Positions 1 through 8,376 of a stretch of 64,000 nucleotides of DNA are shown here, in pieces. The position numbers and the translations under genes are program-made. The stretch covers positions 992,001 through 1,056,000 of the forward strand of contig NZ_CP155079.2 of assembly GCF_039634365.2 (NCBI RefSeq), written 5' to 3'. The stretch's first letter is position 1. Each line of letters starts with the position of its first letter. The notes beneath the pieces are model-generated. The model was given only the letters and a program-made list of their open reading frames with translations. It had not been told where the DNA came from and searched no databases. This stretch comes from Mucilaginibacter sp. PAMB04168 (GTDB lineage: Bacteria; Bacteroidota; Bacteroidia; Sphingobacteriales; Sphingobacteriaceae).

Positions 1-1
1 T

Positions 2-418
2 CGTTTTTACAAAGCGGCTCAAAAAGTGCATGCTGTTATGTTTCCCTCCAATAAGCCGGTTGAAAAGGAGGAGGCACCCCAGCCGCAGTCTGATATATCG
101 AACGATTTTATTTTTGTGAAAACTGAGCATAAAATTCAGAAAGTATATTTGAACAATATTCTTTTTATTGAAGGCTTAAAAGATTATATATCCATATTTA
201 CGCCGGCTGAACGTATTATTACGCTACAGAATATGAAAAAGGTGGAGGATGCCCTGCCCGAGCGCCATTTCATTCGCGTGCACCGCTCGTATATTGTTGC
301 CCTTAATAAGATAGACAGTATCGAGCGTAGCCGCATCTTCATTGGCGACAAAATTATTCCCATAGGTGATACCTACCGCGACGAGTTTTTCAGAATGGTA
401 GAGGAAAAGAATATTTGA
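2..418 (+). CDS. LytTR-domain response regulator, C-terminal part (cut by window edge)
   Basis: The reading frame is open from base 2, so the gene begins outside the window; the ATG at 26 is internal. The visible part holds a short linker rich in Glu, Pro and Gln and then a LytTR DNA-binding domain of about 100 residues. Family-typical segments are DFIFVKTEHKIQKV, the ILFIEGLKDYISIFT strand and the RHFIRVHRSYIVAL motif. Such proteins normally carry an N-terminal receiver domain and act as the cytoplasmic partner of a LytS/YehU-type histidine kinase; the residues before the linker (RFYKAAQKV) fit the last helix of a receiver. It converges on plsC. The LytTR call is firm; the receiver domain is inferred. 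Confidence 0.88.
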   Translation, partial: RFYKAAQKVHAVMFPSNKPVEKEEAPQPQSDISNDFIFVKTEHKIQKVYLNNILFIEGLKDYISIFTPAERIITLQNMKKVEDALPERHFIRVHRSYIVALNKIDSIERSRIFIGDKIIPIGDTYRDEFFRMVEEKNI

Positions 419-468
419 TATTAAATAAAGAGACGAGAGCCAGGAGGAAATACTCGGTTGATGAGTGT

Positions 469-1233
469 CTACCTTGTCTCTTGCTTTTTGTTTCTTGGCT
501 CTACTATAACCCCTGCTTTAATCACTTCCTCCACTTCTTTTACCAGTTCATCGGCGGGGCGGCCATTGGGTTCTATAGGGGGAAGGACCTCGAAGGTCAG
601 ATGCTCGAACGTGCTGAGCGGGTAGATACCGTATTGCACCATTTTCCAGGCATTGTTGATAACGATAGGCACTAGTAACGCATTAGGGCATTTTTTTAGA
701 ATGGTGGCAATACCGGCCGATTGGAACGGGCGCATGTGCCCATCTTTAGAGCGGGTGCCTTCCGGAAAAATAACCGTAGACCAGGTATTGTTCTTCATCC
801 GGTTGCCCAGGTTTACCAACTCGGTTATAGACTGTCGCGGATCTTTGCGGTCTATATTGGCGCCACCACCTACCTTTAAGTTGTAGGAAATGGATAGGAT
901 GCCTTTAGTGAGTTCGACTTTGGAGATAAACTTGGCATGGTGCCTACGCAAATAATAGATAAGCGGAGGCACATCATACATACTCTGGTGATTGGCAATA
1001 AAAATAAGGGGCCTGTTTACAGGGAGCTGTTGTTTGTTGGTAAAGCTTACCCGGTTGCCTAATAAATAATAGGTTTTAGTTAAAAAGAAGTTTAATACAT
1101 CTACAGATTTCTTGTGTGCGCTGTATCCAAAAACCGTATAGCAAAACCATTGTATGGGCTGAAAAATTAACAATAGCAGTCCAAAAGCCGGGTAATGAAT
1201 GGCCGATAAAATGTATCCAAAAAGTCTCCTCAT
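469..1233 (-). CDS. plsC: 1-acyl-sn-glycerol-3-phosphate acyltransferase (PlsC family)
   Basis: Transfers an acyl chain to lysophosphatidic acid to give phosphatidic acid at the inner face of the cytoplasmic membrane. The 254-aa protein has a hydrophobic N-terminus (about residues 8-35), then the acyltransferase catalytic motif HX4D seen as NHQSMYD, and the substrate-binding motif FPEGTRSKDG further on. Length is normal for the family. The start is an ATG, and a good -7 element (bases 1245-1252) lies just upstream, leaving almost no leader. Its 3' end faces the LytTR gene. Bacteroidota often carry several PlsC paralogues, so the exact acceptor lipid is not certain. Confidence 0.92.
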   Translation of the reverse strand: MRRLFGYILSAIHYPAFGLLLLIFQPIQWFCYTVFGYSAHKKSVDVLNFFLTKTYYLLGNRVSFTNKQQLPVNRPLIFIANHQSMYDVPPLIYYLRRHHAKFISKVELTKGILSISYNLKVGGGANIDRKDPRQSITELVNLGNRMKNNTWSTVIFPEGTRSKDGHMRPFQSAGIATILKKCPNALLVPIVINNAWKMVQYGIYPLSTFEHLTFEVLPPIEPNGRPADELVKEVEEVIKAGVIVEPRNKKQETR

Positions 1234-1244
1234 AACAGAAGCCT

Positions 1245-1252
1245 CAAAGGTA
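1245..1252 (-). promoter_or_regulatory. -7 promoter element for plsC
   Basis: Read on the minus strand this is TACCTTTG, an exact match to the Bacteroidota -7 consensus TAnnTTTG. A TTG that could serve as the -33 element lies 22 bases further upstream (1275-1277). The plsC ATG is only 11 bases downstream of the element. Confidence 0.55.
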
Positions 1253-1328
1253 ATAATTTATCAGAGACAAGAAACAAGAGCCAAGATAGAACCCAAGCCT
1301 TTTGTCTTATTTATAAGCTCATTTCCCT

Positions 1329-1889
1329 TTACAGCTTTCCCTCTAAAATTAATAATTGTACGCGGAGCACGGCAGCAACGGTTATTGAGTCGGTTATTTC
1401 GCTGTTGCAAACCATGCGGTAAACTTCACTGAAAGGCAGTTTACGTATCACTAATTGTTCGGTTTCCTCAGGCTCGGCCTCATGTTGCTCCAAGTCTTGC
1501 GCCAGGTAAATGTGTCCAAATTCGTCACCAACGGAATTAGATAGGTGGAAGTCGTTTACCTTAGTCCAACGGTTGGCTTTGAGGCCTGTTTCTTCTAATA
1601 GTTCGCGCTTGGCAGCATCAAGTGGGTCTGTACCTAAGGGGCCACCTCCTTCGGGTATTTCCCAACTGTAGGCATTTAAAGTAAAGCGGTACTGGCCAAC
1701 TAAATAAGTATTCATTTCCTCATCAAGCGGCAATATGCCAATAGCCCGGTTTTTATAATGCACCTTACCGTAAATGCCAGCATTGCCTGATGGATTAATG
1801 ACTTCAAAATGCGTTAAACTGATCCAGGGATTACTGTAAACTTCTGTTTCGGAGGTTACTTGCCAGGGGTTATGTTCGGGGTTGTGCAT
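1329..1889 (-). CDS. Nudix hydrolase, ADP-ribose pyrophosphatase-like
   Basis: A 186-aa Nudix protein that probably hydrolyses a nucleoside diphosphate sugar such as ADP-ribose. The Nudix helix is clear: GGGPLGT, then DPLDAAKRELLEETGL, with the catalytic REXXEEXG core intact. The first glutamate of the classical box (GX5EX7REUXEE) is replaced here by threonine. The N-terminal part (ITSETEVYSNPWISL-like strand order) and the QYRFTLNAYSWEIPEGG segment resemble ADP-sugar pyrophosphatases. It lies between plsC and an EamA transporter, all on the minus strand but with gaps of 95-125 bases. Substrate is inferred from the family only. Confidence 0.85.
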   Translation of the reverse strand: MHNPEHNPWQVTSETEVYSNPWISLTHFEVINPSGNAGIYGKVHYKNRAIGILPLDEEMNTYLVGQYRFTLNAYSWEIPEGGGPLGTDPLDAAKRELLEETGLKANRWTKVNDFHLSNSVGDEFGHIYLAQDLEQHEAEPEETEQLVIRKLPFSEVYRMVCNSEITDSITVAAVLRVQLLILEGKL

Positions 1890-2014
1890 GTAAAGTGTTA
1901 TTTTGCTAAAATAGTTATTCGAAGGTGATTTTGCTCGATGTGCTGTTCTTTAGCTCTTTGTTAAAACCACAATTAAGCTAAGGAGTATGTTTTAGTAAAT
2001 AGTATGGCTTGGGA

Positions 2015-2962
2015 TTACTCTTGGTTCTCGGTTCCCGGCTCTTGTTTCTTCCTCCTGTACGCAGGCACGTTCACCAGCAAAATACCAATTAATATAACGG
2101 CCAGACCTATAAACTGGCCGGTATAAAATTTCTCATTGCCCAGTGCCCATCCTAAAAAAACGGCCACTACAGGGTTTACGTAAGTATAAGTGCTGATAAG
2201 CGCCGGTGCTACATGCCCCAACAGCCAAATGTAAGCCAGGTATGCCACCAGCGATCCAAACGTTACCAGGAACAGCACACCCAGCCAGGCATTAACTGGC
2301 ACATGCGCAAAGGTAAATCCAGTCAGCTCGCCCGATACCAACGCAACAATTGTACTAAACACACTAGCGGAAATTAGTTGGATGCTGCTATTCATGATTA
2401 CTGTACTGCTACCTTTACTGTTTTTGGTAATAAGCGAGCCTATCACCCAAAGCATAGCCCCAATTTGAACGCCTATCATGGCTATTAAGCCCATGTTTGA
2501 TTGCTTAACATCTTCCTGAGCACCCAGTTTCATAAACAGGAAGATGCCTAAAAAACCTACCAATAAGCCAGAAAGGATATATTTATCAGAAAAGTATTTG
2601 ACCCAATTTGCCCTATCGAGTACCAGGAACCAGAGCGGTTGTGCGGCAATAAGTACTGCTACTTGCCCCGAGCTAATATACTGCTCAGCCCAGGCCACCA
2701 TGCCCGTGCCGCCAACCAGCATTAAAATGCCGCTTACGGCCTGCTTACCAAACAAGGGTATTGAAGGTAAACGCTCACCCTTAATTTTGCAATAAGCAAG
2801 CATTACTATACCTGCAGCCACATACCGCAGTGCTACTAATATAAACGGCGGGAAACCGGTAAGACCAAAACGGACGGCCAAATAGGTTGAGCCCCAAATA
2901 AAATATACAGCAGCAAAAGCCAGTATAATTAGCAGGCGTGAGGGTGGGGCAGGAGTTTGCAT
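2015..2962 (-). CDS. EamA/DMT-superfamily transporter
   Basis: An integral membrane protein of 315 aa with about ten hydrophobic helices arranged as two EamA repeats (roughly residues 12-140 and 155-300). The first helix contains the typical FIWGSTYLAVRFGL segment, and PPFILVALRYVAAG follows in helix 2. This group exports small metabolites or amino acids; the substrate cannot be told from sequence. The charged tail (RRKKQEPGTENQE) is expected in the cytoplasm. A terminator for metK lies just upstream, so this gene has its own transcription unit. Confidence 0.88.
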   Translation of the reverse strand: MQTPAPPSRLLIILAFAAVYFIWGSTYLAVRFGLTGFPPFILVALRYVAAGIVMLAYCKIKGERLPSIPLFGKQAVSGILMLVGGTGMVAWAEQYISSGQVAVLIAAQPLWFLVLDRANWVKYFSDKYILSGLLVGFLGIFLFMKLGAQEDVKQSNMGLIAMIGVQIGAMLWVIGSLITKNSKGSSTVIMNSSIQLISASVFSTIVALVSGELTGFTFAHVPVNAWLGVLFLVTFGSLVAYLAYIWLLGHVAPALISTYTYVNPVVAVFLGWALGNEKFYTGQFIGLAVILIGILLVNVPAYRRKKQEPGTENQE

Positions 2963-2998
2963 GGTTGAGGTAAGGTATAGCGTATAAAACGTTTAAAT

Positions 2999-3033
2999 AA
3001 AAAGAGCGGCAGATACTATCTGCCGCTCTTTTT
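2999..3033 (-). terminator. Rho-independent terminator of metK
   Basis: A perfect 15-bp inverted repeat (2999-3013 with 3019-3033, 5-base loop) with a GC-rich centre and A/T runs at both ends. It lies 20 bases beyond the metK stop and is symmetrical enough to work on either strand. Confidence 0.85.
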
Positions 3034-3053
3034 AAGCAATATATAGTATCGTA

Positions 3054-4304
3054 TTACAAGCCAAAAGCCTGTTTTACTTTTTCTACGTAGTCTAATTTTT
3101 CCCAGGTAAATAGCTCAACCTCTTTGGTTACTTGGCGGCCCTCAGGGCTTACAAAGTTTTTGGTAACGGTTTGGCTGGGTTTACCAAAGTGGCCATAGGC
3201 AGCAGTTTCGCTATAAATAGGATTACGCAGTTTAAAGCGGGTCTCGATAGCGTAAGGGCGCATATCAAATAGCTCTTCTACCTTGCGTGCAATCTCGCCG
3301 TCGTGCAAATCAACTTTGGCAGTGCCGTAAGTGTTTACGTAAATGCCCATAGGCTGTGCCACACCAATAGCGTATGATACCTGTACCAATACTTCGTCGC
3401 AAATACCTGCAGCTACCAGGTTTTTAGCAATGTGGCGGGTAGCATAAGCCGCCGAGCGGTCTACTTTTGAGGGATCCTTACCCGAAAACGCACCACCACC
3501 ATGTGCGCCTTTACCGCCATAGGTATCCACAATGATTTTGCGGCCGGTTAAGCCGGTATCACCATGCGGGCCGCCAATTACAAATTTGCCCGTTGGGTTG
3601 ATATGGTATTTTATATCATCGTTAAAAAAGTGTGCATATTTAGGATAACGGGCTTTAACACGCGGAATCAAAAATCCAATAATGTCTTCACGTATTTTAG
3701 CCAGCATAGCCTCGTCCTCGTCAAAATCGTCATGTTGGGTTGAAATAACGATCGCATCAATACGAACCGGCTGGTTGTTATCGTCATACTCCAGCGTTAC
3801 TTGTGATTTGGCATCGGGGCGTAAGTATTTAATATCGGTACCTTCACGCCTAACGGCGGCCAATTCAATTAATAAAGCATGGGCAATATCTAACGCCAAA
3901 GGCATATAGTTGTCGGTTTCAACAGTGGCATAACCAAACATCATACCCTGGTCGCCTGCACCTTGTTCTTGCTTGTCCTGCTTGTCAACCCCCTGGTTAA
4001 TATCGGGCGATTGCTCATGAATAGCCGATAACACACCGCAGGAGCTGCCATCAAACATGTATTCGCCTTTGGTATAACCAATGCGGTTAATCACATCACG
4101 CGCAATTTTTTGCACATCAAGGTAGGCTTTAGATTTAACCTCGCCGGCCAGTATGACCTGCCCGGTGGTTACCAGCGTTTCGCAAGCCACTTTTGAGTCG
4201 GCATCAAAGGCCAAAAAATGATCAATCAGTGCGTCCGATATCTGGTCGGCTACTTTATCTGGATGTCCTTCTGAAACGGACTCTGAAGTAAATAAATAGG
4301 GCAT
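3054..4304 (-). CDS. metK: S-adenosylmethionine synthetase
   Basis: Makes S-adenosylmethionine from methionine and ATP, with release of phosphate and pyrophosphate; cytoplasmic, acting as a tetramer. The 416-aa sequence begins with the family signature [20 protein letters not shown] and contains [12 protein letters not shown], the hexapeptide that closes the active site, and [19 protein letters not shown], the P-loop-like motif. Length is slightly above the bacterial average of about 390. No SAM riboswitch fold was seen in the short upstream region. It is followed by a strong terminator, so it is monocistronic. The methyltransferases later in the window will depend on its product. Confidence 0.98.
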   Translation of the reverse strand: MPYLFTSESVSEGHPDKVADQISDALIDHFLAFDADSKVACETLVTTGQVILAGEVKSKAYLDVQKIARDVINRIGYTKGEYMFDGSSCGVLSAIHEQSPDINQGVDKQDKQEQGAGDQGMMFGYATVETDNYMPLALDIAHALLIELAAVRREGTDIKYLRPDAKSQVTLEYDDNNQPVRIDAIVISTQHDDFDEDEAMLAKIREDIIGFLIPRVKARYPKYAHFFNDDIKYHINPTGKFVIGGPHGDTGLTGRKIIVDTYGGKGAHGGGAFSGKDPSKVDRSAAYATRHIAKNLVAAGICDEVLVQVSYAIGVAQPMGIYVNTYGTAKVDLHDGEIARKVEELFDMRPYAIETRFKLRNPIYSETAAYGHFGKPSQTVTKNFVSPEGRQVTKEVELFTWEKLDYVEKVKQAFGL

Positions 4305-4493
4305 AGAATTTCGTCAATTAATATGATTTGAGGAAAGTACAGAGAAATGAGCGGGATACAAGTAAAAAAGAAAATTTTGGTTTTAGCACTTTTTTACGTG
4401 GTTGCAATCCGCGCTGCCTTAGCAGCGTTTATCAAATCAGTCCACTTTCAGTGGGCAAAATTAAAACAATTTTACAAAAGCCGAAAATAGGGT

Positions 4494-4501
4494 TACTTTT
4501 G
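4494..4501 (+). promoter_or_regulatory. -7 promoter element for the lipid kinase gene
   Basis: TACTTTTG matches TAnnTTTG exactly and sits 19 bases before the TTG start at 4521. A clear -33 TTG is not visible at the right spacing. Confidence 0.45.
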
Positions 4502-4520
4502 ATGGCGAAAATAAATTTAA

Positions 4521-5408
4521 TTGAAAACAAGAGCCTTATTTGTTATAAATCCGGTAGCGGGTGGCAAGTCTAAAGACCATGTACCGCCACTCATACAGCA
4601 GCACCTGGACAAAAAGGCTATTGACCATACCATTGTATTTACTGAAGAGGCCGGGCATGCACATTGGCTGGCCAAAGAGGCCTGTGCCACTTATGACGCT
4701 ATTATTGCCGTAGGTGGCGATGGTACCGTAAACGAGGTGGCATCGGCGGTGGTAAATAGTAAGGCGGCGCTTGGTATTTTGCCCTTTGGGTCGGGTAACG
4801 GCCTCTCCCGATTTTTAGGCATCCCTATGGATACAGTAAAAGCCATCCAAAATATCAATAATTTTAAGGTAGAACTGATTGACGCCGGCCAGATAAACGG
4901 ACAGTGGTTTTTTAATATGGCAGGTATGGGCTTTGATGCGCACATAAGCCAGGTTTTTGCCCGGCAAACAACACGCGGTTTTATTACCTATTTTAAAGCG
5001 GCCATTAAAGAAATCATCAGCTATAAATCACAACAGTATCAATTAACTATCGACGGCAAGGCGTACAACCGCGATGCCTTTATGCTAAGCTTCGCTAATT
5101 CCTCGCAATATGGCAATAATGCCCACGTATCGCCCAAGGCATCCGTTCAGGACGGTTTGCTGGATGTATGCGTTATAAAGCCTTTCCCGCTTTACCGCTT
5201 CCCTGAGATGGGATTGCGTATGTTTACCAAAACGGCCGATACATCCAGCTTTGTGGAGATTATAAGAGGGAAAGAAATACGGGTATCGCGTAATGCTCCC
5301 GGGCCGGCACATTTAGATGGCGAGCCGCAAACCTTGGGTGCCGATGCCGAAATCAAAATTATGCCTTTATCGTTAAATGTAATTGTTGGCACACAATACA
5401 GCCGGTAA
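4521..5408 (+). CDS. Diacylglycerol kinase-family lipid kinase (YegS/BmrU-like)
   Basis: A 295-aa member of the DAGK catalytic family, which phosphorylates diacylglycerol or another lipid alcohol with ATP. The N-terminal strand LFVINPVAGG, the nucleotide-binding motif VGGDGTVNEVA and the following ILPFGSGNGLSRFLGIP are all present, as is the C-terminal beta-rich lipid-binding part ending with HLDGEP. Start choice: an in-frame stop lies directly before the TTG at 4521 and the conserved NPVAGG motif begins only eight codons later, so no ATG can serve; TTG is the real start. It is followed after three bases by the SUI1 gene, which is probably cotranscribed. Confidence 0.92.
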   Translation: MKTRALFVINPVAGGKSKDHVPPLIQQHLDKKAIDHTIVFTEEAGHAHWLAKEACATYDAIIAVGGDGTVNEVASAVVNSKAALGILPFGSGNGLSRFLGIPMDTVKAIQNINNFKVELIDAGQINGQWFFNMAGMGFDAHISQVFARQTTRGFITYFKAAIKEIISYKSQQYQLTIDGKAYNRDAFMLSFANSSQYGNNAHVSPKASVQDGLLDVCVIKPFPLYRFPEMGLRMFTKTADTSSFVEIIRGKEIRVSRNAPGPAHLDGEPQTLGADAEIKIMPLSLNVIVGTQYSR

Positions 5409-5411
5409 CCT

Positions 5412-5756
5412 ATGTCGAAAAAAAATAAAAATACCAACGGCGGACTGATTTATTCGACCGATCCTGATTTTACCTACAACAGCGGCAATAGTGAAGGCGC
5501 AACTACGCCACCGCCACAGCAGCAAAACCTCAAAATATACCTCGACCGAAAAGGAGGTAGCAAACTGGTTACCCGTATAAGCGGTTTTGCCGGCGCCGAA
5601 GCTGATTTGGAAGCGTTGGGCAAACAGTTGAAGACTAAATGTGGAGTAGGCGGCTCGGTAAAAGACTATGAAATACTAATACAGGGCGATTTTAGAGACA
5701 AGATACTGGCGCTGCTGTTGAGCGATGGTTATAAAGCAAAAAAGGCCGGTGGATAA
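5412..5756 (+). CDS. SUI1/YciH-family translation initiation factor-like protein
   Basis: A 114-aa protein whose C-terminal 75 residues form a SUI1/eIF1-like domain: [16 protein letters not shown], then [20 protein letters not shown], matching the K-x-G-GG-x-V-K and I-x-x-QG-D pattern of YciH. The first 40 residues are polar, rich in Asn, Gly, Pro and Gln, and probably disordered. YciH proteins are thought to affect start-codon selection or stress translation in bacteria; the role here is inferred. It lies three bases after the lipid kinase gene, and its last codons form one arm of a transcription terminator. Confidence 0.9.
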   Translation: MSKKNKNTNGGLIYSTDPDFTYNSGNSEGATTPPPQQQNLKIYLDRKGGSKLVTRISGFAGAEADLEALGKQLKTKCGVGGSVKDYEILIQGDFRDKILALLLSDGYKAKKAGG

Positions 5757-5778
5757 TCTCCCGGCCTTTTTTGCTTTA
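5732..5778 (+). terminator. Strong terminator overlapping the end of the SUI1 gene
   Basis: A perfect 18-bp inverted repeat (5732-5749 and 5761-5778, 11-base loop) containing GGCCGG/CCGGCC flanked by A and T runs. The left arm and most of the loop lie inside the coding sequence, ending at the stop codon. Confidence 0.85.
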
Positions 5779-6235
5779 AGTTATTTATAGATAAATCTTT
5801 AAAAAGTTTTAATTGTAAAAGGCGCTATTTGGCGCATTTTTATAAATCTCAAAAACTTTTATTAAATTTATATCTTAAATAATCAATATAAACGTTAAAC
5901 AAACACATAACGGGGCACCCATTGGGTAATTTTTACACTCAGCCGGGCGCCTTATATCAGTTTAGTTACATTTTTTTAATGTTTGATGCTTGTTATTATT
6001 AAAAAAAATGGCTTTCATTGCAAAAATGTTTGTTGAAACATAATAAATGACAGCGCTCACGTTAAGTAGTACATTGCTAAAAATATCTACCTAACAATCT
6101 GGCATTAAATAATTGTAAAGAATAACATTTTGCGTAATTTTATATTGATAAAATTATAGATTTGTTATTTATGTAAATACGCATATTTAATTAACTAAAT
6201 ATTATAAACAAAAACTAAAAACTAAATTTAAAGTA
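5779..6235. other. Non-coding AT-rich spacer before the exbB operon
   Basis: About 457 bases with no convincing reading frame on either strand. It is rich in A/T and contains one short GC-richer stretch (about 5911-5953). The last 110 bases carry a -7-like promoter element for exbB and a long purine/AT leader. A long 5' leader or a small RNA is possible, but nothing more can be shown from sequence. Confidence 0.5.
6157..6164 (+). promoter_or_regulatory. Possible -7 promoter element of the exbB-tonB operon
   Basis: TAGATTTG matches TAnnTTTG. A TTTTG lies upstream at 6128-6132 with 24 bases between, slightly longer than the usual 19-23. The predicted transcript would have a leader of about 65 bases. 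Confidence 0.4.
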
Positions 6236-7081
6236 ATGGCAACCGCACCATCAAAACCAACTACTCCTGTTAAAAAAGAAAGCTCTGGTAACTCAAGCGC
6301 TTTCGCTTCTTTAGTAATTCCTATTTGTTTCGTAATAGCAGTATTGCTGTTTATTTTCGTTTTGGGTGATGCAAGCCACTATAAAGGCGGCGACGTTGAG
6401 CACGGCGAACCAACCGATTACTTCGGAACTATACACAAAGGCGGTCCAATTGTACCCGTGTTAATGACTTGTTTCTTAATGATGATCGTTTTCTCTATTG
6501 AGCGTTTTGTTGTAATTGGCAAAGCTTCTGGTACTGGTAACGTTGATGCTTTTGTTAGAAAAATCAATTCTTTCTTAAACCAAGGTAACATCGAAGCTGC
6601 AAGTGCAGAGTGCGATAAACAAAAAGGTTCAGTAGCTAACGTAATCAAATCAGGTCTGAAAAAATACCGTGAAATGGAAGAAGAGCCAAACCTTGACGTT
6701 GATCAAAAAACTTTAGCTATCCAAAAAGACATCGAAGAAGCAACTGCTTTAGAAATGCCAATGTTAGAGCAAAACTTAACTATCATCGCTACACTGGTAT
6801 CAGTAGGTACACTGATCGGTTTGTTAGGTACGGTGGTAGGTATGATCGGTGCATTCCGTGCACTGGCTACTTCAGGTGCTCCTAACCAGGCTGAGTTATC
6901 ATCTCACATTTCTGAGGCCTTGATTAATACAGCTTTGGGTATCTTAACTTCAGCATTGTCAATTATCTCTTACAACGTATTTACGTCTAAAATTGATAAA
7001 CTGACTTACGCTATTGATGAGACTGGTTTCAGCATTGTGCAAACATTTGCTGCATCACACAAAAATAAAGCTAGATACTAG
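6236..7081 (+). CDS. exbB: ExbB/TolQ/MotA-family proton channel protein
   Basis: Inner-membrane stator subunit that, with ExbD, uses the proton gradient to energise TonB. The 281-aa protein has a hydrophobic helix near residues 23-45, a second near 73-90 (VPVLMTCFLMMIVFSIERF), a cytoplasmic region of about 95 residues, and two final helices containing the family motif LVSVGTLIGLLGTVVGMIGAF and ALINTALGILTSALSIISYN. The extra N-terminal segment rich in Thr, Pro and Lys is usual for Bacteroidota ExbB. First gene of the energy-transduction operon, separated from exbD by a hairpin-containing spacer. Confidence 0.95.
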   Translation: MATAPSKPTTPVKKESSGNSSAFASLVIPICFVIAVLLFIFVLGDASHYKGGDVEHGEPTDYFGTIHKGGPIVPVLMTCFLMMIVFSIERFVVIGKASGTGNVDAFVRKINSFLNQGNIEAASAECDKQKGSVANVIKSGLKKYREMEEEPNLDVDQKTLAIQKDIEEATALEMPMLEQNLTIIATLVSVGTLIGLLGTVVGMIGAFRALATSGAPNQAELSSHISEALINTALGILTSALSIISYNVFTSKIDKLTYAIDETGFSIVQTFAASHKNKARY

Positions 7082-7097
7082 TATTGGTTTTTAAAAT

Positions 7098-7137
7098 ACT
7101 GTTACGCTGCTGATAATAAAACCGGTAGCGTAACAGT
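7098..7137 (+). repeat. Inverted repeat between exbB and the first exbD
   Basis: Perfect 11-bp arms (7098-7108 and 7127-7137) with an 18-base loop. No T-run follows, so it is not a typical terminator; it could act as a partial terminator or an mRNA-stabilising hairpin between genes whose proteins are needed in different amounts. Confidence 0.6.
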
Positions 7138-7185
7138 TAGATAATTAACCATTTATAGTATTGATTTTTATAAAGAAAATAAAAA

Positions 7186-7794
7186 ATGCCTAGAGTAAAA
7201 ATTCCAAGAAAGAGTACAGCAATTGACATGACAGCCATGTGTGACGTGGCTTTCCTTTTGCTTACCTTCTTTATATTAACGGCAAAACCTAAGGTAGAAG
7301 ATCCGGTTCCGGTGGATACCCCCGGATCGGCATCACAAGTGCTACTACCTGAAAGTGATATTGCCACCCTTACCATTGGTGGTAAAGGAAAAGTGTTTTT
7401 TGGCATAGAAGGCTTTGAAGTGCGCAAACAATTGCTGCTTCGTATGGGCGAAAAGTATAAAATTGGTTTTACGCCAAAAGAGCTTGATCGCTACGCAGTA
7501 ACACCAAGCATTGGTGTGCCAATGGCCCAGGTAAAACAGTTTATTAACATGGAAGGTGATCAGCGCAAAGAATTTAAAGCGCCTGGTATCCCTACCGATT
7601 CTGTTAGTAACGAATTGTTTAACTGGATTCACGAAGCCCGTATTGTAACTAAAAACATATCAGGTAAAGAACTGCGTATTACAATTAAAGGTGATAGTAA
7701 GGAAGAATACCCGACAATACAGCGTATAATTGCCATATTGCAAAAGCAAGAAGTAAACAAATTTAGTTTAATTACATCATTAAGAGGAAAGTAA
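7186..7794 (+). CDS. exbD: ExbD/TolR-family biopolymer transport protein (first copy)
   Basis: Periplasm-facing partner of ExbB in the TonB motor. The 202-aa protein begins with a short basic cytoplasmic segment, then one transmembrane helix with the functional aspartate in AIDMTAMCDVAFLLLTFFIL, and a periplasmic domain that continues to the C-terminus. It is longer than E. coli ExbD (141 aa), as is usual in this phylum. Four bases separate it from the second exbD. The two copies differ clearly (this one has MTAMCDVAF, the other LTAMVDLAF), so they may form a heteromeric stator or serve different steps. Confidence 0.94.
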   Translation: MPRVKIPRKSTAIDMTAMCDVAFLLLTFFILTAKPKVEDPVPVDTPGSASQVLLPESDIATLTIGGKGKVFFGIEGFEVRKQLLLRMGEKYKIGFTPKELDRYAVTPSIGVPMAQVKQFINMEGDQRKEFKAPGIPTDSVSNELFNWIHEARIVTKNISGKELRITIKGDSKEEYPTIQRIIAILQKQEVNKFSLITSLRGK

Positions 7795-7798
7795 CAAG

Positions 7799-8341
7799 AT
7801 GGCAGAATTAGACACCTCCGGCGGGGGTAAAGGTAAAGGTGGGAAGGTAAGAAGTAAGAAGCAGTCAACACGCGTGGATTTAACAGCCATGGTGGATTTG
7901 GCTTTCTTGCTGGTAACTTTCTTCATGCTTACCACTACCCTGTCAAAACCAAAAGCCATGGACTTGGCTATGCCGGATAAAAATGAAGACAAACCTCAAG
8001 ATCAGGAACCAATTGCAGCATCCAGAACGGTAACTGTATTATTAGGTAAAGACAACCGTTTAGAGTGGTTTGTAGGCGTTCCTACCGAGCCGCTTTCGGC
8101 CCCAACAGTTGATAATTACGGTAAAGATGGTATCCGTAAGGTATTAATTGAAAAAGGTAAAGAAATCAAACAAAAAACAGGCAAGGATATGTTTGTGATT
8201 ATTAAACCAAGCGATAAATCAATCTATAGAAACATGATCGATATTATTGACGAGTTGAACATTACCAACAATAAACTGTATGCAATTGTAGATATTACAC
8301 CGGTTGAAATTGGCTTGTTAAAAGACGTAGGTCTTTATTAA
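7799..8341 (+). CDS. exbD: ExbD/TolR-family biopolymer transport protein (second copy)
   Basis: The second ExbD of the operon, 180 aa. A Gly/Lys-rich N-terminus (about residues 5-25) precedes the single membrane helix with the conserved aspartate in RVDLTAMVDLAFLLVTFFML; the rest is the periplasmic domain. A purine-rich stretch (AGAGGAAAG) about ten bases before the ATG could serve as a ribosome binding site. It lies between the first exbD and tonB. Tandem non-identical exbD genes are a recurring feature of this operon in Bacteroidota. Confidence 0.94.
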   Translation: MAELDTSGGGKGKGGKVRSKKQSTRVDLTAMVDLAFLLVTFFMLTTTLSKPKAMDLAMPDKNEDKPQDQEPIAASRTVTVLLGKDNRLEWFVGVPTEPLSAPTVDNYGKDGIRKVLIEKGKEIKQKTGKDMFVIIKPSDKSIYRNMIDIIDELNITNNKLYAIVDITPVEIGLLKDVGLY

Positions 8342-8376
8342 TTGATATTTTACACACACTTTAAATAAAATAAGTC

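Noticed and set aside
428..482. Inverted repeat between the LytTR gene and plsC
   Set aside because: Seven-bp arms with a loop of about 40 bases and an arm inside plsC; too weak to call a terminator.
1199..1432. Plus-strand frame of 77 codons overlapping plsC, its promoter and the Nudix gene
   Set aside because: Antisense to two well-supported genes and crosses a promoter; composition is not protein-like.
4305..4493. Possible SAM riboswitch upstream of metK
   Set aside because: No conserved SAM-I, SAM-II or SAM-V-like core could be found by eye, and the metK leader looks short.
4328..4573. Plus-strand frame of 81 codons between metK and the lipid kinase
   Set aside because: Overlaps the kinase start in another frame and covers the promoter; no family features.
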